Part shown: piece by piece, positions 11,161 through 21,435 of the stretch
How the letters are laid out: each line of letters starts with the position of its first letter
Numbering within the stretch: the first letter of the stretch is position 1
Origin: Acipenser ruthenus
Lineage: Eukaryota; Chordata; Actinopteri; Acipenseriformes; Acipenseridae
Assembly (NCBI RefSeq): GCF_902713425.1
Contig: NC_081218.1
Location: forward strand, 675,501 to 739,500
Direction of reading: 5' to 3'
Length of the DNA: 64,000 nt
Notes under the pieces: model-generated
Seen by the model: the letters and a program-made list of their open reading frames with translations, nothing else
What the model was told of the DNA's origin: nothing
Databases searched by the model: none
Translations under genes and position numbers: made by a program

Positions 11161-11446
11161 GTCCATCGTTTTCTTCTAGATCCATGTTGTCTGGCTTTGG
11201 GTAAGTTGCTTGGTGCGGAAACCTTGCTGAGACCCGTGGTGAATACAGTATCTAACAAACGATGCGATGGAGATTTTTTTTCCCCAACTTGCGCAAGGGG
11301 AACTCTGTTTCATTTTTTGTTGGATACTGCGGAGGCCACCCCCTTTTTGTGTCGGTGCAGATTTTCCCGCCAAAAAACTTAGTATATAGGGTACCCGAGG
11401 GGGGGGTTGACCTTTCACATGTCAATCAAATGTATCCAGGATGTAC

Positions 11447-11489
11447 CCAGCCCACCTCCCTTCCCCACTGGGGAAGGGAGGTGGGCTGG
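11447..11489. repeat. Perfect 21-bp-arm palindrome
   Basis: Left arm 11447-11467 and right arm 11469-11489 are exact reverse complements around a single C at 11468. The arm contains CCAGCCCACCTCCC. A diverged copy forms the centre of the palindrome at 11770-11864. Confidence 0.95.
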
Positions 11490-11503
11490 CTACGCCCTTG
11501 GGT

Positions 11504-11595
11504 GTGTATGCATATTTACACTGCCCTCTATCAGATATTGGGATGTTCACGGTTGACCCAATATCTGGAGGAGGGCAGTGTACATGTGCATACAC
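11504..11595. repeat. 39-bp-arm palindrome
   Basis: Arms 11504-11542 and 11557-11595 match at about 34 of 39 positions with a 14-nt loop. The inner ends are GATATTGGG and CCCAATATC. Confidence 0.9.
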
Positions 11596-11689
11596 TTGTA
11601 TGGTGGTAATATCACAACATAGTTACTTTGAGCACACCATTGCAGCCAGCTCCATCCTTCCTTCAATGGGCGCTAGGCTGGCTAGCGTT

Positions 11690-11864
11690 TTGTTTGGAGT
11701 GTTCAAAGTTACAATACAGCGATATTGGCACCATAGAAGCATTCAGGTATATACAATATCAAGAGCACAGCTGGAGCACTCCAAACAAGGCGGTAACCAG
11801 CTCACATCCTCGCCCAGTGGGATGGGGAGGTGGACTGGCTATTGCCTTGTTTGGAGTGCTCCAA
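11690..11864. repeat. Overlapping palindromes sharing TTGTTTGGAGTG
   Basis: TTGTTTGGAGTG (about 11690), its reverse complement CACTCCAAACAA (about 11777) and the forward form again (about 11848) define two overlapping hairpins: about 11690-11788, with GATATTG/CAATATC at its inner ends, and about 11770-11864, whose centre resembles 11447-11489. Confidence 0.8.
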
Positions 11865-12149
11865 GTACCTCCGCTCTGGATCCCCTATATACTAAGTTTT
11901 TTGGCGGGAAAATTTTCTCCGGCACAACCAAGGGTAGCATCTGCAGTATCCAGCAAACCATGAAATAGAGGTTCCCCCTTGTCGCTAAGAGCGCAACTTA
12001 AAGAGAAACGGCATCGCATGGTTTGTTGGGTACTGGCAGCAAATGTACCGGGGAAGATTTTATTTTACTTGCCAAAAACGCCACCAAACATCATCATCAG
12101 TAACCCGTCAAGTCAAGAAACAAGGCATACTACAAAAAAAAAACACACA

Positions 12150-12155
12150 TTTATT
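12150..12155 (-). terminator. Poly(A) signal of right arm
   Basis: AATAAA on the minus strand, followed by TGTGTGTTTTTTTTT, a GT/T-rich downstream element. It mirrors the left-arm signal. Confidence 0.5.
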
Positions 12156-12159
12156 GAAT

Positions 12160-12416
12160 CAGTTGATGCATTCTGAAAATGTAACATTTCCAAACGTCAG
12201 CAACAACCGGTTGTTTTTACAATTGCACGAATACTGCCGTAGCAATTAAGTTATATTTACTAGAATAAAAAAACAACAAATTAACAGGAATTTAAAAAGA
12301 TACAAATATTGTTAAACTCAACAAGACATTACATTACATTACTCCTCCTCGTCATGGCAACAGATACAGTCAACGGGGAACAGCAAGATGAGCGGACCCG
12401 GAGCATCATCGTTTCA
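12160..12416 (-). other. Putative terminal exon of right-arm transcript
   Basis: An acceptor (TTTGATTATTTCAG) lies just before 12416. One frame of the exon ends with an acidic CCHDEEE-stop. The frame reached by direct splicing from 12850-12931 stops early, so coding is unproven. The poly(A) signal at 12150-12155 would end it. Confidence 0.3.
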
Positions 12417-12849
12417 CTGAAATAATCAAATAATAAGCAATGAGACACACACACGGTGATTAACTTGCAGCATGTACACAGTGCATCACCCAGGCCGTGT
12501 TAAGCTCTGTGTTTACACGTGTACCATCACTGCTGTGCAGCTGGATCCAAAGGAAACGTTACAAGCAAACAAACAAACTGTGCTTTACAAGATGTGTCTG
12601 AAAGCAACTCACATTCTTTAAGTCGTTCTGTATTTTGCACCTTTTTTTTTTTTTTTTTACAGTACACTTAATCACATACTTTCTGTAGCCAGCTTGTATA
12701 ATTTCAGCATCTATATTAAGTGAACGACCTCACATGAATAGAAATGCTGACAGTTATTGCATACATGATGGTTGTAAGGAAGTATACAAAACTAATTAAA
12801 AGTACTGTCTGTGTTCACAATGAGTGGAGGAAGATACACGCTTACTTAC

Positions 12850-12931
12850 CATTTAAACTTGAAGTCAGTGAGCCTCGGCAGGTATGAGCAAACGCGGGAC
12901 CAGCGTTGGCAACACCAAGATGTATCTCATT
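12850..12931 (-). other. Putative internal exon of right-arm transcript (82 nt)
   Basis: Consensus acceptor (CACTTGTATTGCAG) and donor (G/GTAAGTAAG) bound 82 nt. Its polypyrimidine tract (GTTTGTTTGTT) and exon core match 10800-10935 of the left arm in inverted orientation. One frame reads NEIHLGVANAGPAFAHTCRG; the left arm has LGIFAGPAF in the equivalent place. Function unknown. Confidence 0.4.
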
Positions 12932-13415
12932 CTGCAATACAAGTGATAAAAAACAAACAAACACATAAGCAAACAGAATATCAAATACACAATACAACAA
13001 ACAAACACAGGATTGGAAAATATCTTCCTTCAGAAGAGTCAAGTTCTACACAACGAGTTCAGAACATTGATTTCTGGAACATCATTTACATTGTTTTTTA
13101 TCCTTCAAATGGTTCTAGAACCTAAAAACTACAACAGAATGTTCTAATGATCTTTACGGGTTTACACATTAACACACAGCAATCACTTTTGTAAGAATGT
13201 CATTCTCATTTTAACATGCGTCTGTTGTGTTAAACCGCACATGTGAGCATATCAGTCTGATACAAAAACGGATATTAAACACTACTGTGTTATATCACTT
13301 ACACACAGGCGTATTAGATTATAAAAGCAACAACGAAGCACCTACTTTACGCATAGATCTAACGCTTCATATGGTTGCCCTTAACAAAGTTAACAATTTG
13401 ACCCACTAAACCAAC

Positions 13416-13536
13416 AAATTGCTTTTATTGTATTACTTGTATTGTAACACTTGAAATGTTTTTGCTTACGATTGTAAGTCGCCCTGGATAAGGGCGTCTG
13501 CTAAGAAATAAATAATAATAATAATAATAATAATAA
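13416..13536 (+). mobile_element. LINE2-type 3' tail fragment
   Basis: Ends in GTAAGTCGCCCTGGATAAGG, GCGTCTGCTAAGAAATAAAT and an AAT run. The 50 bp upstream (TATTACTTGTATTGT, CTTGAAATG, TTACGATTGTAAG) match the reverse complement of 34880-34975. Truncated copy, inserted in the right arm of the big inverted repeat. Confidence 0.7.
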
Positions 13537-13961
13537 GTTAAGAAAAGATCATGTGTTTAAGCATGAGACGGAAGCTCAAAACATCTTAATCATCACCAGA
13601 TCTCCCGAACATACAACTTCGGTATAAATGTATCCATCTATTTTCAAAGTGAATTCTGATATACAGAGCATACTGTCAGTTTGTTGCATCATTGTGGTCA
13701 TCCCTTTCTATGAATCAAAACGTGACTGCATGGCTATCCTGGGTACTGTGTTGTCATTTATAAGATGTGCTTACAGTAGTGTGATGACCGTACATCATCT
13801 TGAAGTGTAGTTACTTCGAGACCAGACTTCAGGTGCATCAGTAAAATATATAAATACATACATAAATATTATATGCGACTAGCAGTAAACAACAGAATCA
13901 TATTTTTGCGTTCAATATACACATCACAAATAATGTATTATTTCACAGGCAGCAAGCGGGA

Positions 13962-13963
<2 letters not shown>

Positions 13964-14010
<47 letters not shown>
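13964..14010. repeat. (AT)n microsatellite
   Basis: About 47 bp of AT repeat. Confidence 0.95.
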
Positions 14011-14014
<4 letters not shown>

Positions 14015-14184
14015 TGAATTAGTATTTTTCAGTTTTAATTGTTACACGCAAAGTCTAATATAAGGTTCACAATACGTCACCATACTGCTACCCATTATCC
14101 TCAGATGACTGAACAATACATTTTTTGAAATGTGTATCAGAGGGGGTTAGGAATGCCATTATAATACCCTTTCTTGTAAAAATC

Positions 14185-14440
14185 CTAAATTGTGGAGCGC
14201 TCTGCCTTCTGTCAGGGAAGCTGGGACTTACAGTTTTTAAAATCAAGATTGAAAACGTATTTTTTACAAATTAGTTTTCCTATTTTATAATCACAACTGC
14301 ATTTTCTGCAATTTATTATTGTTTATTTTTAATTGTTCTCTTTTTACAAGTTGGCTTTGTAGCTAATTTTTGTGCTGTTGTTTTAAACTTAAATTAACAG
14401 TTGAGCCATTATGTGTGTTAATAATAATAATAAATACATA
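14185..14440 (+). mobile_element. Non-LTR retrotransposon ORF2 end and 3' UTR remnant
   Basis: A decayed frame reads WSALPSVREAGTYSF and then a Lys/Phe-rich segment, the typical C-terminal end of fish LINE reverse transcriptases (W-ALP-S-R-A-S---FK). A T-rich UTR and an AAT run near 14418-14435 follow. It carries stops and is a fossil. CR1/L2/Jockey-type; the exact clade is not assignable. Confidence 0.45.
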
Positions 14441-14723
14441 CATATATAAATAAATGCACAGGGAACACCACTCAACCGTTTAAGACACGTAAAGGACAAC
14501 GTTTTAAAAGGACAGAATTGAGTTTCATACACAGTGTTACATGTTGGCGTTGTAATGCCTCAAACACGAGTTGTATTAAATTACTTCAGTTAAATGCACC
14601 TGTATTTAAATTTTAAACAATTGCAACGCCTGGGTAGTGTAAATATTAGTACCGGCAACATCTAAACTTAAACACATTAAAACAAACAGCTAGCATTATG
14701 CGAAATGCAAAACAATATCTTAC

Positions 14724-14787
14724 CTTTAAAACGCCGGTTTCCCCTTTTCCTCCCAAACAGAGAAATAGCCATTTAGAAGTCCCGCAA
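14724..14787 (-). other. Putative second exon of right-arm transcript
   Basis: Acceptor CCAAATCCAG and donor AAAG/GTAAGA bound 64 nt. Inside is an ATG frame reading MAISLFGRKRGNRRFK up to the donor. Read in phase from the ATGGCG of the right terminal repeat it stops after LRDF, unlike the left arm. Position corresponds to left exon 8199-8252. Confidence 0.3.
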
Positions 14788-14859
14788 CTGGATTTGGAAA
14801 ACAAACGCTATGGATTCTTCCTAGGCTATCCCGCAGGGAATAAATAATTTAAAAATAAT

Positions 14860-15057
14860 TTTTAATTTAGCAACAGCACAAACTCACCCCCGCCGCCATC
14901 TTGTCCGCAGTACCTGCGATTCAGGTGAGGGGGCGGGGCCTGAGTCAGGACTACACCTGAGGGGGCGGGACCCGAGTCACGACTACACCTGAGGGGGACG
15001 GCCTGCAGTGTCAGCGCCCTCTGGTGGAGAATCTCGGCATTTCATCATTGGAGCCCC
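14860..15057 (-). repeat. Right terminal inverted repeat with promoter-like module
   Basis: Mirror of 7899-8100. It holds a near-consensus CTCF-like CCACCAGAGGGCGCTG on the minus strand (15012-15027), two CAGGTGTAGTC repeats, GC boxes, a TGAGTCA AP-1-like heptamer (14941-14947), a YY1-like AAGATGGCGG (14893-14902, minus strand) and a donor GGGG/GTGAGT at 14888/14887. Inward (minus-strand) transcription is inferred. Confidence 0.7.
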
Positions 15058-15158
15058 CATGTGCAGAAATGACCTACCGTATTTAGACATGTTGGGGGAA
15101 TCGCCAAAAAAGAGAACAGTCCTTCTATTCCTGCAACATTCCACCTTTTAACATTAGC

Positions 15159-15160
<2 letters not shown>

Positions 15161-15222
<62 letters not shown>
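15161..15222. repeat. (ATT)n microsatellite
   Basis: About 60 bp of ATT repeat. Confidence 0.95.
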
Positions 15223-15224
<2 letters not shown>

Positions 15225-15387
15225 TTTAAGATGCAAATAAAGCATATTTTAAAACTGACACTTTTCTAACGGGCATAAATTATGTTATATTTAATTTCGG
15301 TATTTTCACTTCAAAGTTGCTAACGCTATAATGGTGAGCAACGCACTAACAGGCTTTGTAGCTGCAGCATTATTAACAAGAGCATAG

Positions 15388-15390
<3 letters not shown>

Positions 15391-15451
<61 letters not shown>
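15391..15451. repeat. (TG)n microsatellite
   Basis: About 61 bp of TG repeat. Confidence 0.97.
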
Positions 15452-15453
<2 letters not shown>

Positions 15454-15715
15454 TGATCCCTATAGATATACTAGTGGCCATATTCATAAAGAAATCAGGA
15501 ATACATTTTAAGGACTGTATTTCTTACGCTAGTTTATAAATATTACCATAGATTGCTGAAACTGATTTCATGAACTGCGACAACTTTGATTTAATTAATC
15601 AAAATTTACTTCAAAGAAACAGTTTTACACAAATATTGCCGAAAAGGGTCGCTAAAGTTTTATGACTAGTTAATATTGTGCTTTCGTAACACAGGACACA
15701 CATACATCATTACGT

Positions 15716-15766
15716 TTATTTATTTATTTATTTATTTATTTATTCATTCATTCATTCATTCATTCG
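15716..15766. repeat. (TTTA)n/(TTCA)n microsatellite
   Basis: TTTA units pass into TTCA units. Confidence 0.9.
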
Positions 15767-18739
15767 GGCGTCTATATGTTACTATATATGGTCATTTGGT
15801 TTCTATGGTGCAGTATATCTATTCAAACTACTGTACGTCACTTTCCCTTATTCTTTGATCACTAGGCCTCCCACATTCTACTGAATTGAATGGGACTAAT
15901 TGCTGTAAGTGAAACTATTTGGTTTGCATGATAGGCCTATAGTTTATGTTAATGAATATAAGAGAGTGCACGGAGAGTTTTTGCTTCAGGCAGAATGAAT
16001 AATTTACGCTCACTACCGGCATACACGACCCCGTTTAGAAATAAACTATTTTTAAATGAATGAATGCATTAAATAATTAATGTACGTTATTCCCGGTCAG
16101 AATAAAACGGTCATATTTAAAACAAATAATATTCTAATAACACCGGCAATATTATTAGAAGTAGTAATGGAATGTATTCACAGAAAGTTTTTTGTTTTTG
16201 TTTTGTGAAACACATTTTCGTTGACTACATCAAATTTGCAGTTCACGCTTTATTTCCAGCAATTTATTTATTTTAGAGAAGGCAACATCGTCATAATCAG
16301 TTTTCAAACAATTCTATAAACACTATTTTCTTAACCCACACGGTGGCAGTAGAGAATTGATTTTCCATTTTGGTGTGGCTGTTACTTGTAAATAGAGCTT
16401 AAGATTTTTCGGTTTTTATTTTCCAAATCTCTACCTCCCTTTAGTTTAGTAGTTGTTAAGGGGTCTGTAGCCTGATAAAGAGTGATTTGCAATTAACAGC
16501 TTTTACTGAATTTAATTAGGAAACAGAATCAGCTCAAAATAAATTTAAAGGGACGTCATGTGATCAAAAATAAAACCCGAAAACTTCTATCCCTACTTAA
16601 AACGAAGGTACTTTTGGTGCTGTAATATATCTGTGCATATTGCTTTGTTACCTTATAAAAATATATCCAAGTGGCCAGAAAAAAAAGACATCTGTGAAGT
16701 GTTATTTTAGCCTATTTGTAAGTTTTGTTAGGGTTTTAATGCTGGGTTTCTTCAGAAGAACCATGCATAAGAACTAGCAATTATTGAACCTACCCCCCTT
16801 GGAGTTACTCCATTCATGTCGCAGCCAGCGTGTCGTTATGAGACGCCTCCTGTCATTAATTACTTTTTATATCTTCCACTGCGGGCTTAGGGTTACTTAT
16901 AGGTGTGCGATCACTTAGTATGGGGTGAAGAGACGCTTCTTTCATTCTCATGTTAGCTCCTTAGAATGCGACAGTGCTTAGAAATGCTGTTTCAAATGAG
17001 AACATTTTAGTCGTGGTTCGGTTAATGCCCCCGATTTGAGGCCCCGTTTATCTCCAGAGCAAATTCACTTTTAATACTGTCAGTGCAGGCATTTCTATAA
17101 GAAGGGGGGAGTTCAGGAAGCATTCAAATATGTTTTGGTGTTATTATGAGGTATCACTGCACCATTTACCACATGTAAAATATTGTATTCATGGTCTATG
17201 CTAAAGCATGTTTGAAGTGATAACACAATCAAGCACATATATTAACAATATCTGCCTAGGCCCAGCACTTGTGTACACTATTTTCTAACTACGTTCCACA
17301 CAAGAAAATAAATGCTAATCAAAGCACCCTTAATCTATAGGGGGGTAAGTTAAGGGGTCCGTCAGGCATCAATATTGCTTATAGAGGGTCTTATTGCTTT
17401 TTGTATACACCAGGCCTTGTGGAGTGTTCATATTTAAAACATTAGAATACTTTAACCAACTTACCCAACACCAAAATATTCTTTCCATAAAGAAGCACAG
17501 ACAGATCTGTGCTAGATTCCAACCCTAAGGTCTAGTGATGCCATTTCTATCGTGAATAGGAAATAGAACTATTCTGAAATGCAAAGGAATTGATGGGGAT
17601 GAGATGATAACCCACACAGGTGTGCAGACCATCAAACTTGAAACTCCAGAAAATCAAACTTGATTTCTCTTATTAAAAATCTCCTCTTCCTTGACATCAT
17701 GCAAACTTATTGCTGTCTTGACAAGGGTCGCTAGGGCTAAGCAGAGGGACAGCATGCATCACCCATTTCAATAGCTCACTATGTGGTAGTTTGTGATTAC
17801 ATAAGAGTAGGGCCATCAGAGATTCTTTTGAAAAGAGCCCAACTCCACAGCAAACAGTTGGACATCCCATTGAAAAAGTGGCAGGTTTTCCCCTCCTCGC
17901 TAGCTGGCAATAAATCTGCTTCCAAGCCCTTTAGCCTCTGAATGGAGCTGCAAATGACCCCCCTCTAATTTACATAAGTCACATTACCATACAGATGTTG
18001 TAAAAGAAAAGAGAGAATGTTTTCACAAAGCACTTTTCCCAAAGGAGATCTGACCATGTTCTTTCTTTCTTTCTTTCTTTTTCTTTCTTTCTTTCCAGAG
18101 AATGGTTATTGTATGCAGGTTCTCTTTTCAATAGAGTTGTCCAGTCTGTTTTGCAAGCCAGTCTTTATAAAGTTTATTTCATTATACTTCTAAAATACCA
18201 AAAGAAGAAAGCTTTAAACCCTATGACCATCACATACAATAAACCGAGAACCTACATGATATTTAAAAACACTTCATTCACTTTTGCTAGAGTGCCAAAT
18301 TATTGTAATTATTCCAGCAATTATTCTGTAAGGTTGCCAAATGACTACACTACAAACCCCTTAACATAACACAATACATGGCTCTGGATCTCAGATATTG
18401 TGCCCTATTTGTAAGTTTCATAAGAATGCATTTAATCCATAAGAAACATTTAAAAAATGGTTTTAAACATTTAAAGGACAGTTAAGAAACACTATTAAAA
18501 AAGAAAGGTATATGTTTTTAGCTTTAGTTTTACTTAATAATTTGATTTTAAAAATAATCATTAGTACAACAATGTAGCTATCTATGGCTAAGTGGTTGTC
18601 ATTTATTTTGTGTTTTCTGTAATGAAAGTTGCACAACAATGCTAAAGACAGGATCCATAACATTCAAATAATAAACACATTGTTTCATTTGACCTTTTTC
18701 TTCTGAATAACTAAGAAAACAGAAAGACATTTTGTTTAA
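15767..18739. other. Downstream flank of zfp36, no gene seen
   Basis: No exon recognised. A (TTTC)n tract lies at 18060-18096. The parts around 16800-16960 and 17580-18000 are of average composition and could include conserved regulatory DNA. No transposon ends were recognised. Confidence 0.4.
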
Positions 18740-19889
18740 TTATTTTTTAATAAAACTGGTTTATTTTTTTTAAAGGTGTCAAAATATATTAAAGGTAAAA
18801 ACAAAAGGAATTTACATGCAATGGAATGTAAACAAAGTTCTTAAATTTAAAAAATAAATCCAAACAAACAAACATGTACGACCACAACATAAAATAAATA
18901 AAACATTTTAAATTAACAAACGTAAAAGCTCTTTTTTTTTCTGTCATGAAGTTAAGGCAAGGATTAGACAGACAGTCATGTCTACGTTTACACTGCTATA
19001 CAGTACTACACAAAATACAGAACAGGGATTTTAAAAAGCCAATTCTTAAGACGTTTATAAACTTTATACGCAACAGGCACTGTATGAAAACCATTAAGGG
19101 AGATTTTTATACTTTGTTTTTCTTTTAATTATCATCTTGGTGAACTTCAGAGCATTTCATAGTGCTAAATAAGATGCCATTGCTGAATGGTACCACATTG
19201 CTTCATGTGGTATGGGGAACCCGCATTTGTATAGTGTGCTCAACCAAGTAAATATGTATCACAATCTCTATTGATTGTATACAGGACTTGCTCTAACAAG
19301 ATCACACAAACTTTTTAAATTATTATTATTTATACTTGCTTCTAAATCCTGAGATAGACCTACATTCAAGAAACTTGTTTTCCCAAAGCTACGAAATAGC
19401 CAACAGACATACTGTAAAGCATTGAAAAAATACAACAAATAAGCTAGGTTACAATATGTTTACACTAACATTATAAGAAAACACTATGACACAATAATAA
19501 TAATAATAATAATTGTATACAAAAGAACAAAAACGAAAAATTCAATACAAATAAATAACGATAGAAATGTACAGGGCACTAGAGTTAGCCTAGAGTCAAC
19601 AATACTGTCTTTTAAAAAAATGCCTTCAGAGAAGGCTACATTTTACATACATTTCAGAATAAACATAATATTTCATGTTAACTGCACTTACAAAAAGTAA
19701 GGTAACTATAGCAACCTCAGCTTTGGTAATGTGCACTGTAATGGCAGAGGTCATTGGCTTAACCATTGTTATAAAGCATGCAATTTTCTGTAAGTGTATG
19801 CATTGAATAGTTGCTTTGCTCCCCACCCCCACCTCTTGTATGGCACTTTTAAATAGGCGATTTGCACACACACACGCACGCACGCACCC

Positions 19890-19939
<50 letters not shown>

Positions 19940-20289
19940 TAGGTTAAAAAAGCCTGTTCAAGCTTGCCAAATGCACATCACTAATATAAAAAAAAGTTTC
20001 AACCTAACAATGGTTAGTCCCTACAACCCCTACAATATTATTACTTATATTATTATTACTTATTGGGTACAGAAAATTCAGAAATAGGACTTGCGGTAAG
20101 TCAATATATAAAAAGTTTAAAGCTAATACAATAGAAGTACCCATAGTCGCTACATAAGGTATACGACAGTATACCTAATCAGGGCTAGGGGACAGACAAC
20201 TGCAGGACTGCTTCAATTTCATGTTGATAACGAGAAATGCAATATGCACTTGAGTAGCGGGATTGCTTTAAGTAAAAAGCTGCTTCTTT
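18740..20289 (-). other. zfp36: Probable 3' UTR of zfp36 with AU-rich elements
   Basis: The region follows the stop codon. The first clear minus-strand AATAAA is at 18760-18765, giving a UTR of about 1.5 kb. Two exact TTATTTATT nonamers, the preferred site of this protein family, occur on the transcript strand at 19550-19558 and 18893-18901. This fits the known feedback in which tristetraprolin-family proteins bind their own mRNA. A CA/GT microsatellite (about 19896-19937) lies inside. The UTR end is inferred, not proven. Confidence 0.55.
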
Positions 20290-21435
20290 TTAGTCGTCTG
20301 ACACAGAGATTCTGCTGAATATGGGGAGCCGTCTGCCTTCGAAGCTCGGGGACTCGGAGCCACTGAAGCTGCTTGAGCTGGTGTAGTCTTCCTGGTCCGA
20401 AAGTGAGTCCGCTGAGGCGCTTCTGTGGAGCAGAGGCAGCCCCGGGAAAGTAAAGGCAGTCCTATGGTGGCTGTGGGCTGCGGGTGGTGTCTGCAGCCCG
20501 TTTTGGGCAGGGCTGTACCCTCCCGGTGCGCAGTTGGAGTCAGTGACCGCGTAAAAGCGTGGGGCGGCAGGCTGATCTTTGCCGACTTCCCCATAGAAGG
20601 AGTAGCTGTGTTTGAGAGCTTTGGGTTCGGGAAAGATGGGGGAGAGTAACTCTGGGCTACCAGTGGAAGGTGGAGGGGACACAGAGGAAGCTCTCGAGAA
20701 GGTTAGGGGCTCATTGAGATTTTGGAGGCCGGAGACGGACTGGGTTGAGAAACCAGCGAAGCTTATACTCTGGTGGAGTTGGGGTCGTTCTTTAGCTTGC
20801 TGCGCATCAGTGGCTGCGGCAGGGCGCTGCTCGTCTTCGTTGTGGATGAAGTGGCAGCGGGCGCCGTAGGGACAGAAACCGATGGTGTGGAACGTACGGC
20901 AGGGCTCGGTTTTGTACTTGGGGTGCCTAGAGAGACCTCGAACCTCGTCCATGCCGTGTGCAAACTGGCACTTGGTGCCGTATTTGCAAGTGCCACTCTC
21001 ATCGAAGGTACGGCACAGCTCAGTTTTGTATCGGGAAGACATGGGGGCAGGGGACGTGGGCGATTTGGACGGCAAGGAACTGGTGCTGCATCCCAAGCCG
21101 GGAGGGGGTGCCAGAGGAGGGGGAGCGACCTGAGCAGGACCCCCAAAATTGCTGACCTGGCTTTCGATCATGCTGACCGAGCGGTCCACCTTGAACGGGA
21201 TCTGATTGAGGCAGGACCGGGGAAGCTGCTGCTCCATCTCCCGGCTCCAGTGCTGACTGTCCTGCGGCTGCAGAGGCCACCCCGAATACTGGCCGAGCTG
21301 GTCCGCGCTGCCGCTGTTGAATTTGGAGTTGGGGAGGGTGATGGGGCAAGTCGAGTGTCTGCGTTGGAATCCTCCTGTCTTCTTTGGCGTCACACTAGTC
21401 ATAACGCCATCTGTCAAATCCATGCTGAGAAAGTT
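20290..21435 (-). CDS. zfp36: ZFP36-family CCCH zinc-finger protein, exon 2
   Basis: Encodes residues 19-399 of a 399-aa protein; the acceptor CCATTACAG precedes AACTTTCTC and the stop is TAA. Family role: cytoplasmic protein that binds UAUUUAU in 3' UTRs and recruits CCR4-NOT for deadenylation. Tandem fingers follow C-x8-C-x5-C-x3-H: C159, C168, C174, H178 and C197, C206, C212, H216, each with its (R/K)YKTE lead-in. RRHS (43-46), RSVSMIE (103-109) and HQSISFAG (239-246) look like phospho/14-3-3 sites. The C-terminus RRLPIFSRIS is the CNOT1-binding motif. CRTFDESG, QSISF and RISVS resemble ZFP36 (TTP); RRHS--LP-SKF and SDQE resemble ZFP36L1. The exon 1 sequence and linkage to lrfn favour zfp36; zfp36l1-like is the alternative. 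Human TTP is 326 aa and L1 338 aa, so this is longer. The gene looks intact. Confidence 0.93.
   Translation of the reverse strand, partial: NFLSMDLTDGVMTSVTPKKTGGFQRRHSTCPITLPNSKFNSGSADQLGQYSGWPLQPQDSQHWSREMEQQLPRSCLNQIPFKVDRSVSMIESQVSNFGGPAQVAPPPLAPPPGLGCSTSSLPSKSPTSPAPMSSRYKTELCRTFDESGTCKYGTKCQFAHGMDEVRGLSRHPKYKTEPCRTFHTIGFCPYGARCHFIHNEDEQRPAAATDAQQAKERPQLHQSISFAGFSTQSVSGLQNLNEPLTFSRASSVSPPPSTGSPELLSPIFPEPKALKHSYSFYGEVGKDQPAAPRFYAVTDSNCAPGGYSPAQNGLQTPPAAHSHHRTAFTFPGLPLLHRSASADSLSDQEDYTSSSSFSGSESPSFEGRRLPIFSRISVSDD

Larger units (their letters stand above)
11248..12033. repeat. Palindromic core with ~150-bp inverted arms
   Basis: The arms 11248-11394 and 11878-12033 match in inverted orientation (estimated three quarters or more identical), including GTTGGATACTGC-like, TTTCCCGCCAAA and ACTTAGTATATAGGG blocks. 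Each arm contains an E2F-type site (11363-11374 and 11900-11911) followed inward by TATATA (11383-11388 and 11886-11891). Between the arms lie further palindromes, listed below. The 175-aa frame across this segment has no similarity to any protein I recognise. Confidence 0.75.
7899..15057. mobile_element. Giant imperfect inverted repeat (~7.16 kb), unclassified
   Basis: The two ends match in inverted orientation for about 200 bp, starting at GGGGCTCCAATG on the left and on the reverse complement of the right end; weaker similarity continues to about 300 bp. Matching blocks in order are GGGGCTCCAATG, ATGCCGA-ATTCTCCACC, two copies of a CAGGTGTAGTC repeat, CCCGCCCCCTCACCTGAATC, GCAGGT, AAGATGGCGG and GAGTTTGTGCTG. 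Deeper in, a second inverted match joins 10841-10935 to 12850-12931, including the intron acceptor tract. Each arm ends with AATAAA and a GT-rich tract before a palindromic core (11248-12033). No transposase, recombinase or other known domain was found, and no convincing target-site duplication. It may be a non-autonomous or unknown DNA transposon with very long arms, or an old inverted duplication of a host transcription unit. Confidence 0.6.

Noticed and set aside
11441-11968. 175-aa open frame
   Set aside because: It crosses several palindromes, its composition mirrors them, and it has no similarity to any family.
7899-15057. A large virus-like (Polinton-type) element
   Set aside because: No long terminal AG-starting repeat, no polymerase, integrase or capsid-like frames, and far too short; nothing supports it.
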